A stretch of 57,675 nt of DNA from positions 1 to 57,675 of the forward strand of contig JAAOIH010000008.1 of the NCBI GenBank assembly GCA_015163875.1, given 5' to 3'. The stretch is from Bdellovibrionales bacterium (GTDB lineage Bacteria; Bdellovibrionota; Bdellovibrionia; Bdellovibrionales; UBA1609). The position numbers and the translations under genes were made by a program. Shown piece by piece: positions 24,971 to 33,500 of this stretch; within the stretch, counting starts at the first letter, position 1, and the number at the start of each line of letters is the position of its first letter. The notes beneath the pieces are model-generated. The model was not told the DNA's origin and did no database searches. It saw nothing but the letters and a program-made list of their open reading frames with translations.

Positions 24971-25822
24971 ATGCAAGTTTTAGAGTCTACTTTATTAAAC
25001 AAACAACATAGTATTTTTTATCAAATTTGGAATCCCGCAACACCTCCAAAGGGACATATTTTAATAACTCATGGGTGGAACGAATACTCTTCGTGTTATC
25101 AAGATTTTGCTAAATTTTTAGTATCTAAATCTTGGAAAGTTTGGGCTTATGATTTGCGTGGACATGGAAAAAGCTCTGGAGACAGAGGCAGCATTGATTT
25201 TTTATCAAGTTATAGCTCTGACCTTAACGAAATGGTTGATTTAATAAATAGCGAAAAAATAAATTCAGATCCATTAATTCTTTTTGCGCATTCATTTGGG
25301 GCTTGCATTAATGTATTGTCGTGGGAGGAAAATATAAATAAAAAAGTAGATGCCTTAGGCTTAAGCTCGCCTGCTATTGGATTAAAAGATTCTGGTTCAA
25401 AGTGGCAACAAATTTTAGCTCATATAGGTTTGAGATATTTTCCAGAGCTATCTATAAAACACAGTATTGATGTAAATAAACTTACTTCTGATAAAAAAAT
25501 ACAAAAAAATAATTACAATGACCCATATAGGCACAATAAAATTTCTCCAAGTTTATTTAATATAATGGACACAGCCTATGACAAAGCCAAGAAAAGTATA
25601 TTAAAGCTTAAAAAGCCAGTTTTTATACAGGCCTCTGGAATAGATAAGATTGTAGATTTAGAAAAAACAACAAAAATATTTGAAAAAATACCAGCTAAGT
25701 CTAAGCACTTAAAAATTTACCAAAACAGCGAGCACGAAGTTTTAAATGACATAGAAAAAGAACAAGTATATACAGATTTTATAGAGTTTGCAGAAAATTT
25801 ACCACAACAAATAAAAAACTAA
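24971..25822 (+). CDS. Alpha/beta hydrolase, lysophospholipase / monoacylglycerol lipase type
   Basis: 283 residues. The oxyanion region 'HGWNEYSSCYQDFAKFL' and 'YDLRGHGKSSGDRGSI' match the serine aminopeptidase S33/PldB-like family. The nucleophile Ser lies in 'FAHSFGA', the acid in 'ASGIDKIVD' and the His in 'NSEHEVLND', so the triad is complete. No signal peptide is seen, so it probably acts in the cytoplasm or at the inner membrane on lysolipids or monoglycerides. An AAGGAAA Shine-Dalgarno precedes the ATG. It is the first gene of a rightward operon with a lipoprotein, speA and hutH. The 150 bases before it are the divergent promoter region with the MCE block; no convincing promoter pair was picked out. 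Confidence 0.85.
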   Translation: MQVLESTLLNKQHSIFYQIWNPATPPKGHILITHGWNEYSSCYQDFAKFLVSKSWKVWAYDLRGHGKSSGDRGSIDFLSSYSSDLNEMVDLINSEKINSDPLILFAHSFGACINVLSWEENINKKVDALGLSSPAIGLKDSGSKWQQILAHIGLRYFPELSIKHSIDVNKLTSDKKIQKNNYNDPYRHNKISPSLFNIMDTAYDKAKKSILKLKKPVFIQASGIDKIVDLEKTTKIFEKIPAKSKHLKIYQNSEHEVLNDIEKEQVYTDFIEFAENLPQQIKN

Positions 25823-25829
25823 GGGCAAT

Positions 25830-26384
25830 ATGAAGTTAATTTTTATTTTATTTTTATTTTTAAATTCTTGTCAATTTTTTCCATTTTTACAACTAAAAGA
25901 TAACTATTATTCTAATATAATAAATAACAAGCTACACACTAAAAATGTTTATAATGCTTTTAATAATATTTATACTATTAAATCTTTATTTTTAAACCAA
26001 GAAAAAATACAAAAAGCTTTAAAGGCTAGGTTAAAAACTTCTGGGTCTTCTTCAACAACAAATACTAAGCAGCTATTATTAACTAAAGACTATGTAATTT
26101 TTTTTGTTAGCTTGTACACCTCTAGGTTTAGTTATAAAGATTTACGAAATAGAAAAATTTGGAATCTTGTTTTAACAACTAACAACAAAACATATAGTCC
26201 AAGAATTTTGGCATCACCTTTTATTCACGAACAAGGACATTTTTTATTTCCATTTCATAATAGTTTTTCTAAAGGTTTTTTTGTAAAGTTTGATATTCAC
26301 CCAAGCAAAATAAATAAATTTTCTAAATTAACTTTTTATAGTTTTTTAGGAAACAAAACTATTACTAAGTTTACTAACAATTAA
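25830..26384 (+). CDS. Probable lipoprotein of unknown function
   Basis: 184 residues. The N-terminus 'MKLIFILFLFLNSCQFFPF' has a lipobox 'FLNSC', so Cys14 would be acylated and the protein anchored in the envelope. The remainder contains 'KDYVIFFVSLYTSRFSYKDL' and 'IWNLVLTTNN', beta-strand-like segments, but no family I can name. It lies 7 bases after the hydrolase gene and 1 base before speA, so it is certainly cotranscribed. A lipid-handling role alongside the hydrolase is a guess only. Confidence 0.7.
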   Translation: MKLIFILFLFLNSCQFFPFLQLKDNYYSNIINNKLHTKNVYNAFNNIYTIKSLFLNQEKIQKALKARLKTSGSSSTTNTKQLLLTKDYVIFFVSLYTSRFSYKDLRNRKIWNLVLTTNNKTYSPRILASPFIHEQGHFLFPFHNSFSKGFFVKFDIHPSKINKFSKLTFYSFLGNKTITKFTNN

Positions 26385-26385
26385 T

Positions 26386-28263
26386 ATGTGGAATTCCAAA
26401 GACAGTGAAAAACTGTACTCACTTAATCAATGGGGAAAAGATTTTTTTTATATTAATAAAAAAGGATCTTTAGAAGTAAAATTAAAAAACTCAAACATAG
26501 ACCTTTATAAACTTACTCAAGACTTAAAACTAAGAGATGTTCAATCCCCACTTCTTATTAGATTTCCAGAAATTTTAGAAGCAAGGTTGGGCCTGATAAA
26601 CAAATGTTTTAATAAGGCCATAAAAGAATACAAGTACAATGGCAACTATCATTATATTTACCCTATTAAAGTTAACCAAGAAAAACACCTTGTAAGAGAT
26701 ATTGCAAAATTTAGTAAACAATTTTCCAGTGGAGTTGAATGTGGAAGTAAACCAGAGCTGTTAATTGCATTAGCGCTTAACTTTCATAACAATCCTGTTA
26801 TTTGCAATGGATTTAAAGATAATGATTATATAAAAACTGCTTTGCTATCATTAAAATTAGAAAAAAAAATCTATATTGTAATTGATAGAAAAGAGGAGCT
26901 AGATATTATTTTAAAACTTAGCAAAGAGTTAAACATTGTTCCTTTAATTGGTTTGCGAATAAAATTAACTTCATCTAGTACAAGTCGTTGGGACGAAGCC
27001 TCTAGTAAATCTAAATTTGGGCTTAATGCTACAGAAATTATTGAAAGTATAGAAAAACTTAAAAAAAATAATTTATTAAAATCTTTAAAATTAATTCATT
27101 TTCATATGGGGTCACAAGTTTCTAGTATATTTTCTATTAAAAGTGTTTTAAAAGAGGGTGCTAGGTTTTTTGCAGAAATTTATAAATTAGGAGCAAGGCC
27201 AGAAATTATTGATGTTGGAGGAGGTCTTGGAATTCATTACGGATGCAAAGATACAGATTTAGGTGCAACTAATTATACAGAGCAAGAGTATGCAAATGAT
27301 GTTGTTTTTACAATTCAATCAATATGTGACGAAAATAATATTCCTCATCCTAATATTATTACAGAATCAGGAAGAGCTTTAACTGCTCATAGCTCAGTTT
27401 TAATTTTTAATATTTTAGGAACAAGCTCTGCAGATGATAAAAAAAAATTAGAATTAAGTAAGCCAAAAGACATAGCATTAATTAAAGAGTTATATGAAAT
27501 TTATACCAATGTTAATATAACTAACATTAATGAATACTTTCACGACTTAACAGAAAAACAAAAAGATATTAATCAGCTTTTTAATTACGGACATTTAAAT
27601 TTAAAACAAAAATCACAAGCCGAAGAGCTTTTTATTAAAAGTTGCAAAAAAATGCACAAGCTATCAGATGAAAATAAATCTTTAAAAGATATTAACAGTC
27701 AATTAAGTGACAAGCTTACTAGTATTTATTTTGGAAATTTTTCTTTATTTCAATCAATACCTGACGCGTGGGCAATTAAACAAGTGTTTCCAATTATGCC
27801 AATTCATCAACTAGATACAGAGCCTACAAAAAGAGCCGTGATTGCAGATTTAACTTGTGACTCTGATGGAAAAATTAATAATTTTATATCTCAAGATCCA
27901 GAAAAATCTACAAAAGCTTACTTGCCTGTTCATAGTTATAAAAAAAATCAAAATTATTACTTGGGAGTTTTTTTAATAGGCGCATATCAAGAAATTTTGG
28001 GTGACTTGCATAATTTATTTGGCGACACTCATGCTATTCATATAGAAAGCACTAAAAAATCTTACGAAATAAAACATTTAGTTTACGGAAACTCTATTGC
28101 AGAAGTATTAAAGTATGTAGAGTATAATGAACACAGCTTAATAGAGTCTATCAGAAAGGTCTGCGAAAAAGGACTGCAAAATAAAACTATTACTCATTTA
28201 GAGGCCAGACAATTTATGAAAAATTACCAAAGTATGATTAAGTCTTACACATATTTAAACTAA
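26386..28263 (+). CDS. speA: Biosynthetic arginine decarboxylase
   Basis: A PLP enzyme that converts arginine to agmatine, the first step of putrescine synthesis by the agmatine route. The 625-residue length is normal for SpeA. The PLP Lys is about residue 94 in 'YPIKVNQEKH', followed by 'GVECGSKPELLIAL', 'HFHMGSQVSS', 'DVGGGLGIHYG' and 'TESGRALTAHSSVL'. The matching agmatinase is encoded at 39961-40890 but not in the same operon. The start lies one base after the upstream stop with no strong Shine-Dalgarno, so reinitiation is likely. Confidence 0.95.
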   Translation: MWNSKDSEKLYSLNQWGKDFFYINKKGSLEVKLKNSNIDLYKLTQDLKLRDVQSPLLIRFPEILEARLGLINKCFNKAIKEYKYNGNYHYIYPIKVNQEKHLVRDIAKFSKQFSSGVECGSKPELLIALALNFHNNPVICNGFKDNDYIKTALLSLKLEKKIYIVIDRKEELDIILKLSKELNIVPLIGLRIKLTSSSTSRWDEASSKSKFGLNATEIIESIEKLKKNNLLKSLKLIHFHMGSQVSSIFSIKSVLKEGARFFAEIYKLGARPEIIDVGGGLGIHYGCKDTDLGATNYTEQEYANDVVFTIQSICDENNIPHPNIITESGRALTAHSSVLIFNILGTSSADDKKKLELSKPKDIALIKELYEIYTNVNITNINEYFHDLTEKQKDINQLFNYGHLNLKQKSQAEELFIKSCKKMHKLSDENKSLKDINSQLSDKLTSIYFGNFSLFQSIPDAWAIKQVFPIMPIHQLDTEPTKRAVIADLTCDSDGKINNFISQDPEKSTKAYLPVHSYKKNQNYYLGVFLIGAYQEILGDLHNLFGDTHAIHIESTKKSYEIKHLVYGNSIAEVLKYVEYNEHSLIESIRKVCEKGLQNKTITHLEARQFMKNYQSMIKSYTYLN

Positions 28264-28280
28264 AACCTTAGAGAAAATTT

Positions 28281-29843
28281 ATGACAAAAAATAAAACTAT
28301 TTTATTAACAGGAACTGGCATTACAGCACAACTTTTATGGGAGGTTTCTACCAATGAAAATATTAAAGTCCAACTTTCTGAATCAGCAATTACTAAAATA
28401 AAAGAATCTAGAGAATTTATAAAAAATAAACAAGAAAAAGAAACCATTTATGGCGTAAACACAGGCTTTGGTGCTTTTAGTAAAATAAAAATACCTCAAA
28501 AAGATATTCAACAATTACAAAAAAATCTTATTCGATCACACTCCACAGGTGTTGGATCTTATTTTTCAATTGCAGAAGTAAGAGCTATAATTTTTTTACG
28601 CGCCAATGCTCTTGCAAGGGGTAAAAGTGGAATCAGGCTAGAAGTTGTCCAAGCTTTATTAAATTTTTTAAATAATAAAATTTATCCAGCAATACCGGAG
28701 CAAGGCAGTGTTGGGGCAAGTGGTGACTTAGCTCCTTTGTCTCATTTAGCATTATCATTAATTGGAGAGGGAAATGTATTGCAAAACCCTACTGGTGAAA
28801 CAGAATATTACTTTCAGACAATAACAAAAACTCAAAAAACTATTGTTAAATTAAAAGAGCAAAATATTAATCCATTAATTTTGCAATTTAAAGAAGGCCT
28901 GTCATTAATTAATGGCTGCCAAGTAATGACCGCAGTTGGCTTACTTAGTATTTACAAAGCTTGCCAACTAATAAAAGTTATTGATTTATCTGGGGCAATG
29001 TCTTTAGAGGCTCTTCGTGGAAGTCGAAGTGCTTTTGACCCTATTATTTTTAAAGAAAGACCACATTATGGCGAAGCAGAAACTGCAAATAATATTTTAA
29101 ATTTGCTGGGAAAGTCATCTACACTTTCAGAAAGCCACAAAGATTGCAACAAAGTGCAAGATGCATATTCAATTAGATGTTTGCCTGCCGTTCATGGAGC
29201 TTTTAAACAAAGTTTAGATTACGCAAAAAAAACTTTAGAAATTGAAGCTAACTCTAGCACTGATAATCCATTGGTGTTTGTAAAAGAAAATAAAATTTTA
29301 TCTTGTGGAAATTTTCATGGCGAGCCTGTTGCAATGGCTTTAGATTTTTTAACAATTGCAACAACATCTTTATCAAATATTTCTGAAAGAAGAATTGCAC
29401 AAATGATTAATCCAAATATGAGCGAGCTACCTGCTTTTTTAACTAAGCAAGGAGGCCTAAATAGCGGAATGATGATTGTGCAAGTTGCAGCAGCATCTTT
29501 AGTTAGTGAAAATAAAACTCAATCATTTCCAGCATCTGTAGATAGCATTCCAACTTCTGTAGATAAAGAAGATCATGTTAGTATGGGAAGTATTTCTAGC
29601 AGAAAGTTAAGAACTGTTATAAAAAATACACAGCAGGTAGCGGCAATGGAATTACTTTGTGCCTGCCAAGCTTTTGATTTATTAAAACCACTAACTCCAT
29701 CGTCTACAGTATTAAAAGTTTATAATTTTATTAGAACTATCGTGCCATACGCAGAGCAAGATAGAAGTTTTTTTGAAGATATACAAAGTATTAATAAAAA
29801 TATTAAAAATGGTGAAATTTTAAATTTGATTACAAAAATTTAG
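28281..29843 (+). CDS. hutH: Histidine ammonia-lyase
   Basis: Removes ammonia from an aromatic amino acid using the MIO cofactor formed from Ala-Ser-Gly. The 520-residue protein has 'YGVNTGFGAFS', the MIO triad in 'GSVGASGDLAPLSHLA' (about residue 146), 'SSTDNPLVF' and 'DKEDHVSMGSISSRK'. The selectivity region reads 'IRSHSTGVG', closer to histidine lyases (SHAAG) than to Phe/Tyr lyases (SHL), so histidine is the likely substrate. No hutU, hutI or hutG is nearby, which leaves the fate of urocanate open. It follows speA by 17 bases and converges on rpe. Confidence 0.9.
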   Translation: MTKNKTILLTGTGITAQLLWEVSTNENIKVQLSESAITKIKESREFIKNKQEKETIYGVNTGFGAFSKIKIPQKDIQQLQKNLIRSHSTGVGSYFSIAEVRAIIFLRANALARGKSGIRLEVVQALLNFLNNKIYPAIPEQGSVGASGDLAPLSHLALSLIGEGNVLQNPTGETEYYFQTITKTQKTIVKLKEQNINPLILQFKEGLSLINGCQVMTAVGLLSIYKACQLIKVIDLSGAMSLEALRGSRSAFDPIIFKERPHYGEAETANNILNLLGKSSTLSESHKDCNKVQDAYSIRCLPAVHGAFKQSLDYAKKTLEIEANSSTDNPLVFVKENKILSCGNFHGEPVAMALDFLTIATTSLSNISERRIAQMINPNMSELPAFLTKQGGLNSGMMIVQVAAASLVSENKTQSFPASVDSIPTSVDKEDHVSMGSISSRKLRTVIKNTQQVAAMELLCACQAFDLLKPLTPSSTVLKVYNFIRTIVPYAEQDRSFFEDIQSINKNIKNGEILNLITKI

Positions 29844-29858
29844 ATAAAATTTTTAAAC

Positions 29859-30497
29859 TTATCGTAAAGATTGAATTTGTGTTTTATAATTTTTGGAAAA
29901 AATATAGCTTCCGGCAACTAGTATGTCGGCATCAGTGCATAGTTTTGCTGTTTCTTGATTAATTCCACCGTCGACTGAAATCTCTATTTTTAAATTTTTT
30001 TCTGTAATATATTTTTTTAGAGATTTAATTTTGCTAATCTGCTCTGTTAAAAAACTTTGTCCCCCAAAGCCTGGCTCTACAGTCATAATTAATACTAAAT
30101 CAACTAAATGCAAATATGGAATTATTTCATCAAGCTTTGTATTTGGCTTAATTGATATTCCTGCTTTAACCTTAGATGATTTAATTATTTTTAAGCAATT
30201 TTCTACTTTTTTAGTGGCCTCTACATGAATAGTTAAATAATCAGCGCCAGCATTTATAAAATCTTTTAATAAATTTTCTGGGTTTGTTATCATTAAATGT
30301 ACATCAAATTTTAATTTAGTTAGTTTTTTAATATCTTTTAATACTGGTGCACCAAAAGTTAAATTTGGAACAAAAACTCCATCCATAACATCAATATGTA
30401 AAAGATCTGCGCCTGCCTTTTCTAATAAAATAATTTCTTCGCCAAGTTTGGCAAAGTTAGCAGATAATATACTTGGAGCTATTTTTTTATTTTTCAT
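29859..30497 (-). CDS. rpe: Ribulose-phosphate 3-epimerase
   Basis: Interconverts ribulose-5-phosphate and xylulose-5-phosphate in the pentose phosphate pathway. The TIM-barrel protein of 212 residues has 'APSILSANFAKLGEEI', the metal and catalytic 'HIDVMDGVFVPNLTFG', 'VEPGFGGQSF' and 'SVDGGINQETA'. Its start overlaps the end of the LD-carboxypeptidase gene by 4 bases, so the two are translationally coupled. It ends 15 bases from the convergent hutH. Confidence 0.95.
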   Translation of the reverse strand: MKNKKIAPSILSANFAKLGEEIILLEKAGADLLHIDVMDGVFVPNLTFGAPVLKDIKKLTKLKFDVHLMITNPENLLKDFINAGADYLTIHVEATKKVENCLKIIKSSKVKAGISIKPNTKLDEIIPYLHLVDLVLIMTVEPGFGGQSFLTEQISKIKSLKKYITEKNLKIEISVDGGINQETAKLCTDADILVAGSYIFSKNYKTQIQSLR

Positions 30498-31486
30498 AAG
30501 TAAGATAGCTGTGTTTTAAATTTTTTATTGTTTAAATTAATAGTTAAATTAATTGGTGTCATAAAAGCTAGTGGTTGATTTGTTTTTCCATGCCCAACTT
30601 TTAGTCCACTTACAACTGGAATTTGCAAAGTATGTGAAAATTCTTTAAATATTTTATTTATTTTTTTATTTTCTAATGTTGAGCAGTCAAAATTACCTAA
30701 AATTATGGCTTTTATATTTTTAAAGTAGCCTGATTCTTTTAATTGATTTAGCATTCTGTCTATTTTATATGCAGGCTCATTTAAATCTTCTAAAAACAAA
30801 ATACTTTTAAAAGATGGAATGCTTATTTTATTTAATTTTAAGTTTGTAGATCCAAGCAAAGAGGTTAATGTGCACAAATTACCTCCCACAACAACTGAAT
30901 TTAAGCTATAAATATTTTTTTTTATATTATTTTTAAATGTCGCCTTTGTTAAGATTGAGTCGGGATTTAATAAATTTAAATTTTTGTAGTCTAATTTTTT
31001 TGATTTTGTTAAATCTAAAAATTGTGAATACCCTGGTTTTTGTTTTTTATTTTTTAAAAAAAAAGTACTTAGCTCCTCTATTCCTGAAAAATGTAAACTT
31101 GGCCACTTCCACTTTTGATTAAAAAAATAATGTAAAGCTGTTATATCGCTATAGCCTATTAATAATTTTTTGTTTGTTGGTTTTTTTATTTTAGATAAAA
31201 ATGCTAATAATTTAAAAGACCCATAGCCTCCCCTTAAGCACCAAATAATATTAGAATCTTTTGACAATAGGGCATTTTTTATCTCTTGTTTTTTTTGTAA
31301 TAAAGATTGTGAACATAAAACTTTTGTTGATTTAGTTAATAAATTTTTATTAAATCTAGGTTGAAACCCTAAATGTTTTGCATATTCAATACTTTTTTTA
31401 ATTTCTGAAACTTGGCATAGTGAGGCCGGAGCAATAATATCTATGATATTACTTTTATTAAAATATGATTTTAAATAACTAGGCAT
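30494..31486 (-). CDS. ldcA: LD-carboxypeptidase family protein (S66)
   Basis: Family members trim the terminal D-Ala from tetrapeptides during cell-wall recycling in the cytoplasm. The 330-residue protein has 'IDIIAPAS' near the N-terminus and 'RGGYGSFKLL', and the nucleophile Ser113 in 'LIGYSDITALHY'. The catalytic Glu is likely in 'LFLEDLNEPAYKIDRML' and the His in 'GLKVGHGKTNQPLAFM'. No signal peptide is present, which fits a cytoplasmic recycling enzyme. It lies 9 bases after the beta-barrel gene and overlaps rpe. Confidence 0.88.
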   Translation of the reverse strand: MPSYLKSYFNKSNIIDIIAPASLCQVSEIKKSIEYAKHLGFQPRFNKNLLTKSTKVLCSQSLLQKKQEIKNALLSKDSNIIWCLRGGYGSFKLLAFLSKIKKPTNKKLLIGYSDITALHYFFNQKWKWPSLHFSGIEELSTFFLKNKKQKPGYSQFLDLTKSKKLDYKNLNLLNPDSILTKATFKNNIKKNIYSLNSVVVGGNLCTLTSLLGSTNLKLNKISIPSFKSILFLEDLNEPAYKIDRMLNQLKESGYFKNIKAIILGNFDCSTLENKKINKIFKEFSHTLQIPVVSGLKVGHGKTNQPLAFMTPINLTINLNNKKFKTQLSYL

Positions 31487-31495
31487 AAAATATTT

Positions 31496-32179
31496 TTAAA
31501 AATTTAATCCCATAATTACAGAAGTTTTAATAAAGTCTCCTGTTTTATTACCAAAGCCATCTTCTTGCCCGTAACTTGAAGAAAAATTATATACAACTTG
31601 CGTGCTTATAAAAAACTTTTTTCCCGGAAGTGGTAGCTCAAAGCCTAATCCAAAATTATAAGCTGAATGTGATACCTCTGACAAATCTTCGACACCAGGG
31701 AGGCTTCGCAACTCTGTTATAAGGCTAACTGATGTTATAATATATGGATTAAATCTAGATAAAGAGTATACAATTTTGTCTGGATTAACATAATATTTTA
31801 TACCTATTCCTAAATTTTTAAATTTTGCACTACTTTTTATACTTCCATCAGCACTTTGATATTTATGATCCTGCTCGCCTATATTTACTTGCAAGGCAAA
31901 GCGTAAATCAAAAAAATAAGTAGCAAAAATATTTACGCCAAATGACCCTCCATAAATTTCTGATAAATCTCCAATTGGCACTGACCTTTCTAGTGCAAGT
32001 CCTAGAGATAAAAATCTGCCGTCGTTAAAAAAATTAACATCTTGTTCTTCTTCTTTTACAATATCAAATTCACCGTAGTCTGAAAATGTGTAGTATGAGT
32101 CTTCTGCCAAGCTATAATTGTAACTAAAAAAAATTAAGGAGGTTGTAAAAAAGATTAGAATTTTTTTAATATGTGACAT
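31496..32179 (-). CDS. Outer-membrane beta-barrel protein
   Basis: 227 residues with a signal peptide ('ILIFFTTSLIFFSYNYSLAE'), then an acidic linker ('FSDYGEFDIVKEEEQDV') and amphipathic strands such as 'SLGLALERSVPIG', 'GVNIFATYFFDLRFALQVNI' and 'YNFGLGFELPL'. The C-terminus 'KTSVIMGLNF' ends in Phe, as BAM substrates do. It resembles small OmpW/OmpA-like barrels, unlike the basic-N-terminus trio at 16242-18806. It is the first gene of a leftward unit with ldcA and rpe. Function not identifiable. Confidence 0.75.
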   Translation of the reverse strand: MSHIKKILIFFTTSLIFFSYNYSLAEDSYYTFSDYGEFDIVKEEEQDVNFFNDGRFLSLGLALERSVPIGDLSEIYGGSFGVNIFATYFFDLRFALQVNIGEQDHKYQSADGSIKSSAKFKNLGIGIKYYVNPDKIVYSLSRFNPYIITSVSLITELRSLPGVEDLSEVSHSAYNFGLGFELPLPGKKFFISTQVVYNFSSSYGQEDGFGNKTGDFIKTSVIMGLNF

Positions 32180-32258
32180 AGTTTTAATTTACGATTTTTC
32201 CTAAGCTACATCAACTCTTTCCTAGCCTTTTGAGTGTAGTTTTGCTACATATAAGTCT

Positions 32259-33500
32259 ATGTCTGGCAAACCTCACATATTTGTTGTTTCTTTATATGGC
32301 AAAGGGCATTATATTGCTAGCTTATTAAGCCAAGAAGGATGCTCTGTAAGTCTTCTTAACTTACAAAATCCACAGCCTAACCAGTGTTTAAATATAGAAA
32401 ATTTAGTAGGCCCGTTTGATTTTTTTGAAGACACATCAGACAGTTTGCAAAAAGATTTTTTAAATTCTTTTATTAATTTTCAAAACACCTCATCTGGCTT
32501 TACTATATGGCCTAAATCTGGGCCTATTGATTTTCAAAGTTTTATTAAAAATTATGCTTTAGATAGCTGCGGTTTAAATGAAGAAAATATAGAATACTTA
32601 AGCAATGTAAATTTATTAAGCTTTGAAGAAAAAAATCATCTAAAAAAAAATCTTAATCATCTTGATCATTCAGAAAATTGGCTAAGCAAGCTGTCACATC
32701 AATTGTCTGCGTCTTTATTTAAACTTCAAGATTATAATTTAGAAGAAACTATAACAGAGGCCATGCCTTTGTTTAATAAAAAAAAAATTGCTATATGCTC
32801 TCATAATAATTTACAAAATTCTTTAGACTGGTGCGTTTCTAATAATGTTAATGTAATTAATATAGATAAAGATTTATCTATTACTAAAAATAAAAACAGC
32901 ATACAAAGCATTAGCTATACTAATGCAGAAACAAAACAAAAAGAAAGCATTGCGGCAGATAAAGTTGTGTGGACATTAAATTCGCAAGAGACTAAAAATA
33001 TTTTTCCAAAAATATTTCCTTTATTATATAAAAAAGCATTAACACCTTTGTGGCAGTGGCAAAAAATTACAACCTATATTGATGAAGAATATATACCTGA
33101 GTTTTCTAATCAATCGTTTTTAATGATAAACGATAAAAGGCTTTCTTTTTATGGAGACAACTTATGTATAGTAAAAAAAACAAGCCTTTCTAATATTTGG
33201 AATCTTTGGATGTGTCTTCCTCAACAAATACCAAGTGAAAAAATAATTAAAGATTCTATTTTAAATTTTTTTAAAGACAGAATACCTAAGTTAAAAATAA
33301 AAAAAATAGATGTACCTAAAAACAGCAACACTCCACTGTTCCCTGTGTTTGATAATTTTAATAATTTATACACAAAAACAATAAATAATTTTTATTTCTG
33401 TAATTTTGAAGCTTGCTCTAATTTAGATTGGCCCAGCTTTTTAAACTTTCAAAAAAATATAAATAATAAAATTCAAAAACAAATAAATGGGAGCCAGTAA
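32259..33500 (+). CDS. Degenerate FAD/NAD(P)-binding amine-oxidase-like protein
   Basis: 413 residues. The N-terminus 'IFVVSLYGKGHYIASLLSQE' followed by 'GCSVSLLNL' looks like a Rossmann fold with a loosened GxGxxA dinucleotide motif. Further on, 'AADKVVWTLNSQET' and the closing 'NNFYFCNFEACSNLDWPSF' occupy the places of the 'ADxVVxTxP' and 'NLxxAGD' motifs of HemY/phytoene-desaturase type flavoproteins. Key glycines are missing, so it may no longer bind FAD normally. Its stop overlaps the purB start (TAATG), so the two are coupled. The 79-base divergent region upstream holds a small hairpin, TGTAG/CTACA at 32235-32249. Confidence 0.55.
   Translation: MSGKPHIFVVSLYGKGHYIASLLSQEGCSVSLLNLQNPQPNQCLNIENLVGPFDFFEDTSDSLQKDFLNSFINFQNTSSGFTIWPKSGPIDFQSFIKNYALDSCGLNEENIEYLSNVNLLSFEEKNHLKKNLNHLDHSENWLSKLSHQLSASLFKLQDYNLEETITEAMPLFNKKKIAICSHNNLQNSLDWCVSNNVNVINIDKDLSITKNKNSIQSISYTNAETKQKESIAADKVVWTLNSQETKNIFPKIFPLLYKKALTPLWQWQKITTYIDEEYIPEFSNQSFLMINDKRLSFYGDNLCIVKKTSLSNIWNLWMCLPQQIPSEKIIKDSILNFFKDRIPKLKIKKIDVPKNSNTPLFPVFDNFNNLYTKTINNFYFCNFEACSNLDWPSFLNFQKNINNKIQKQINGSQ

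Noticed and set aside
32230-32255. Promoter TTGAGT / TATAAG before the flavoprotein-like gene
   Set aside because: Spacing is only 14 bases, too short for a normal sigma-70 promoter.
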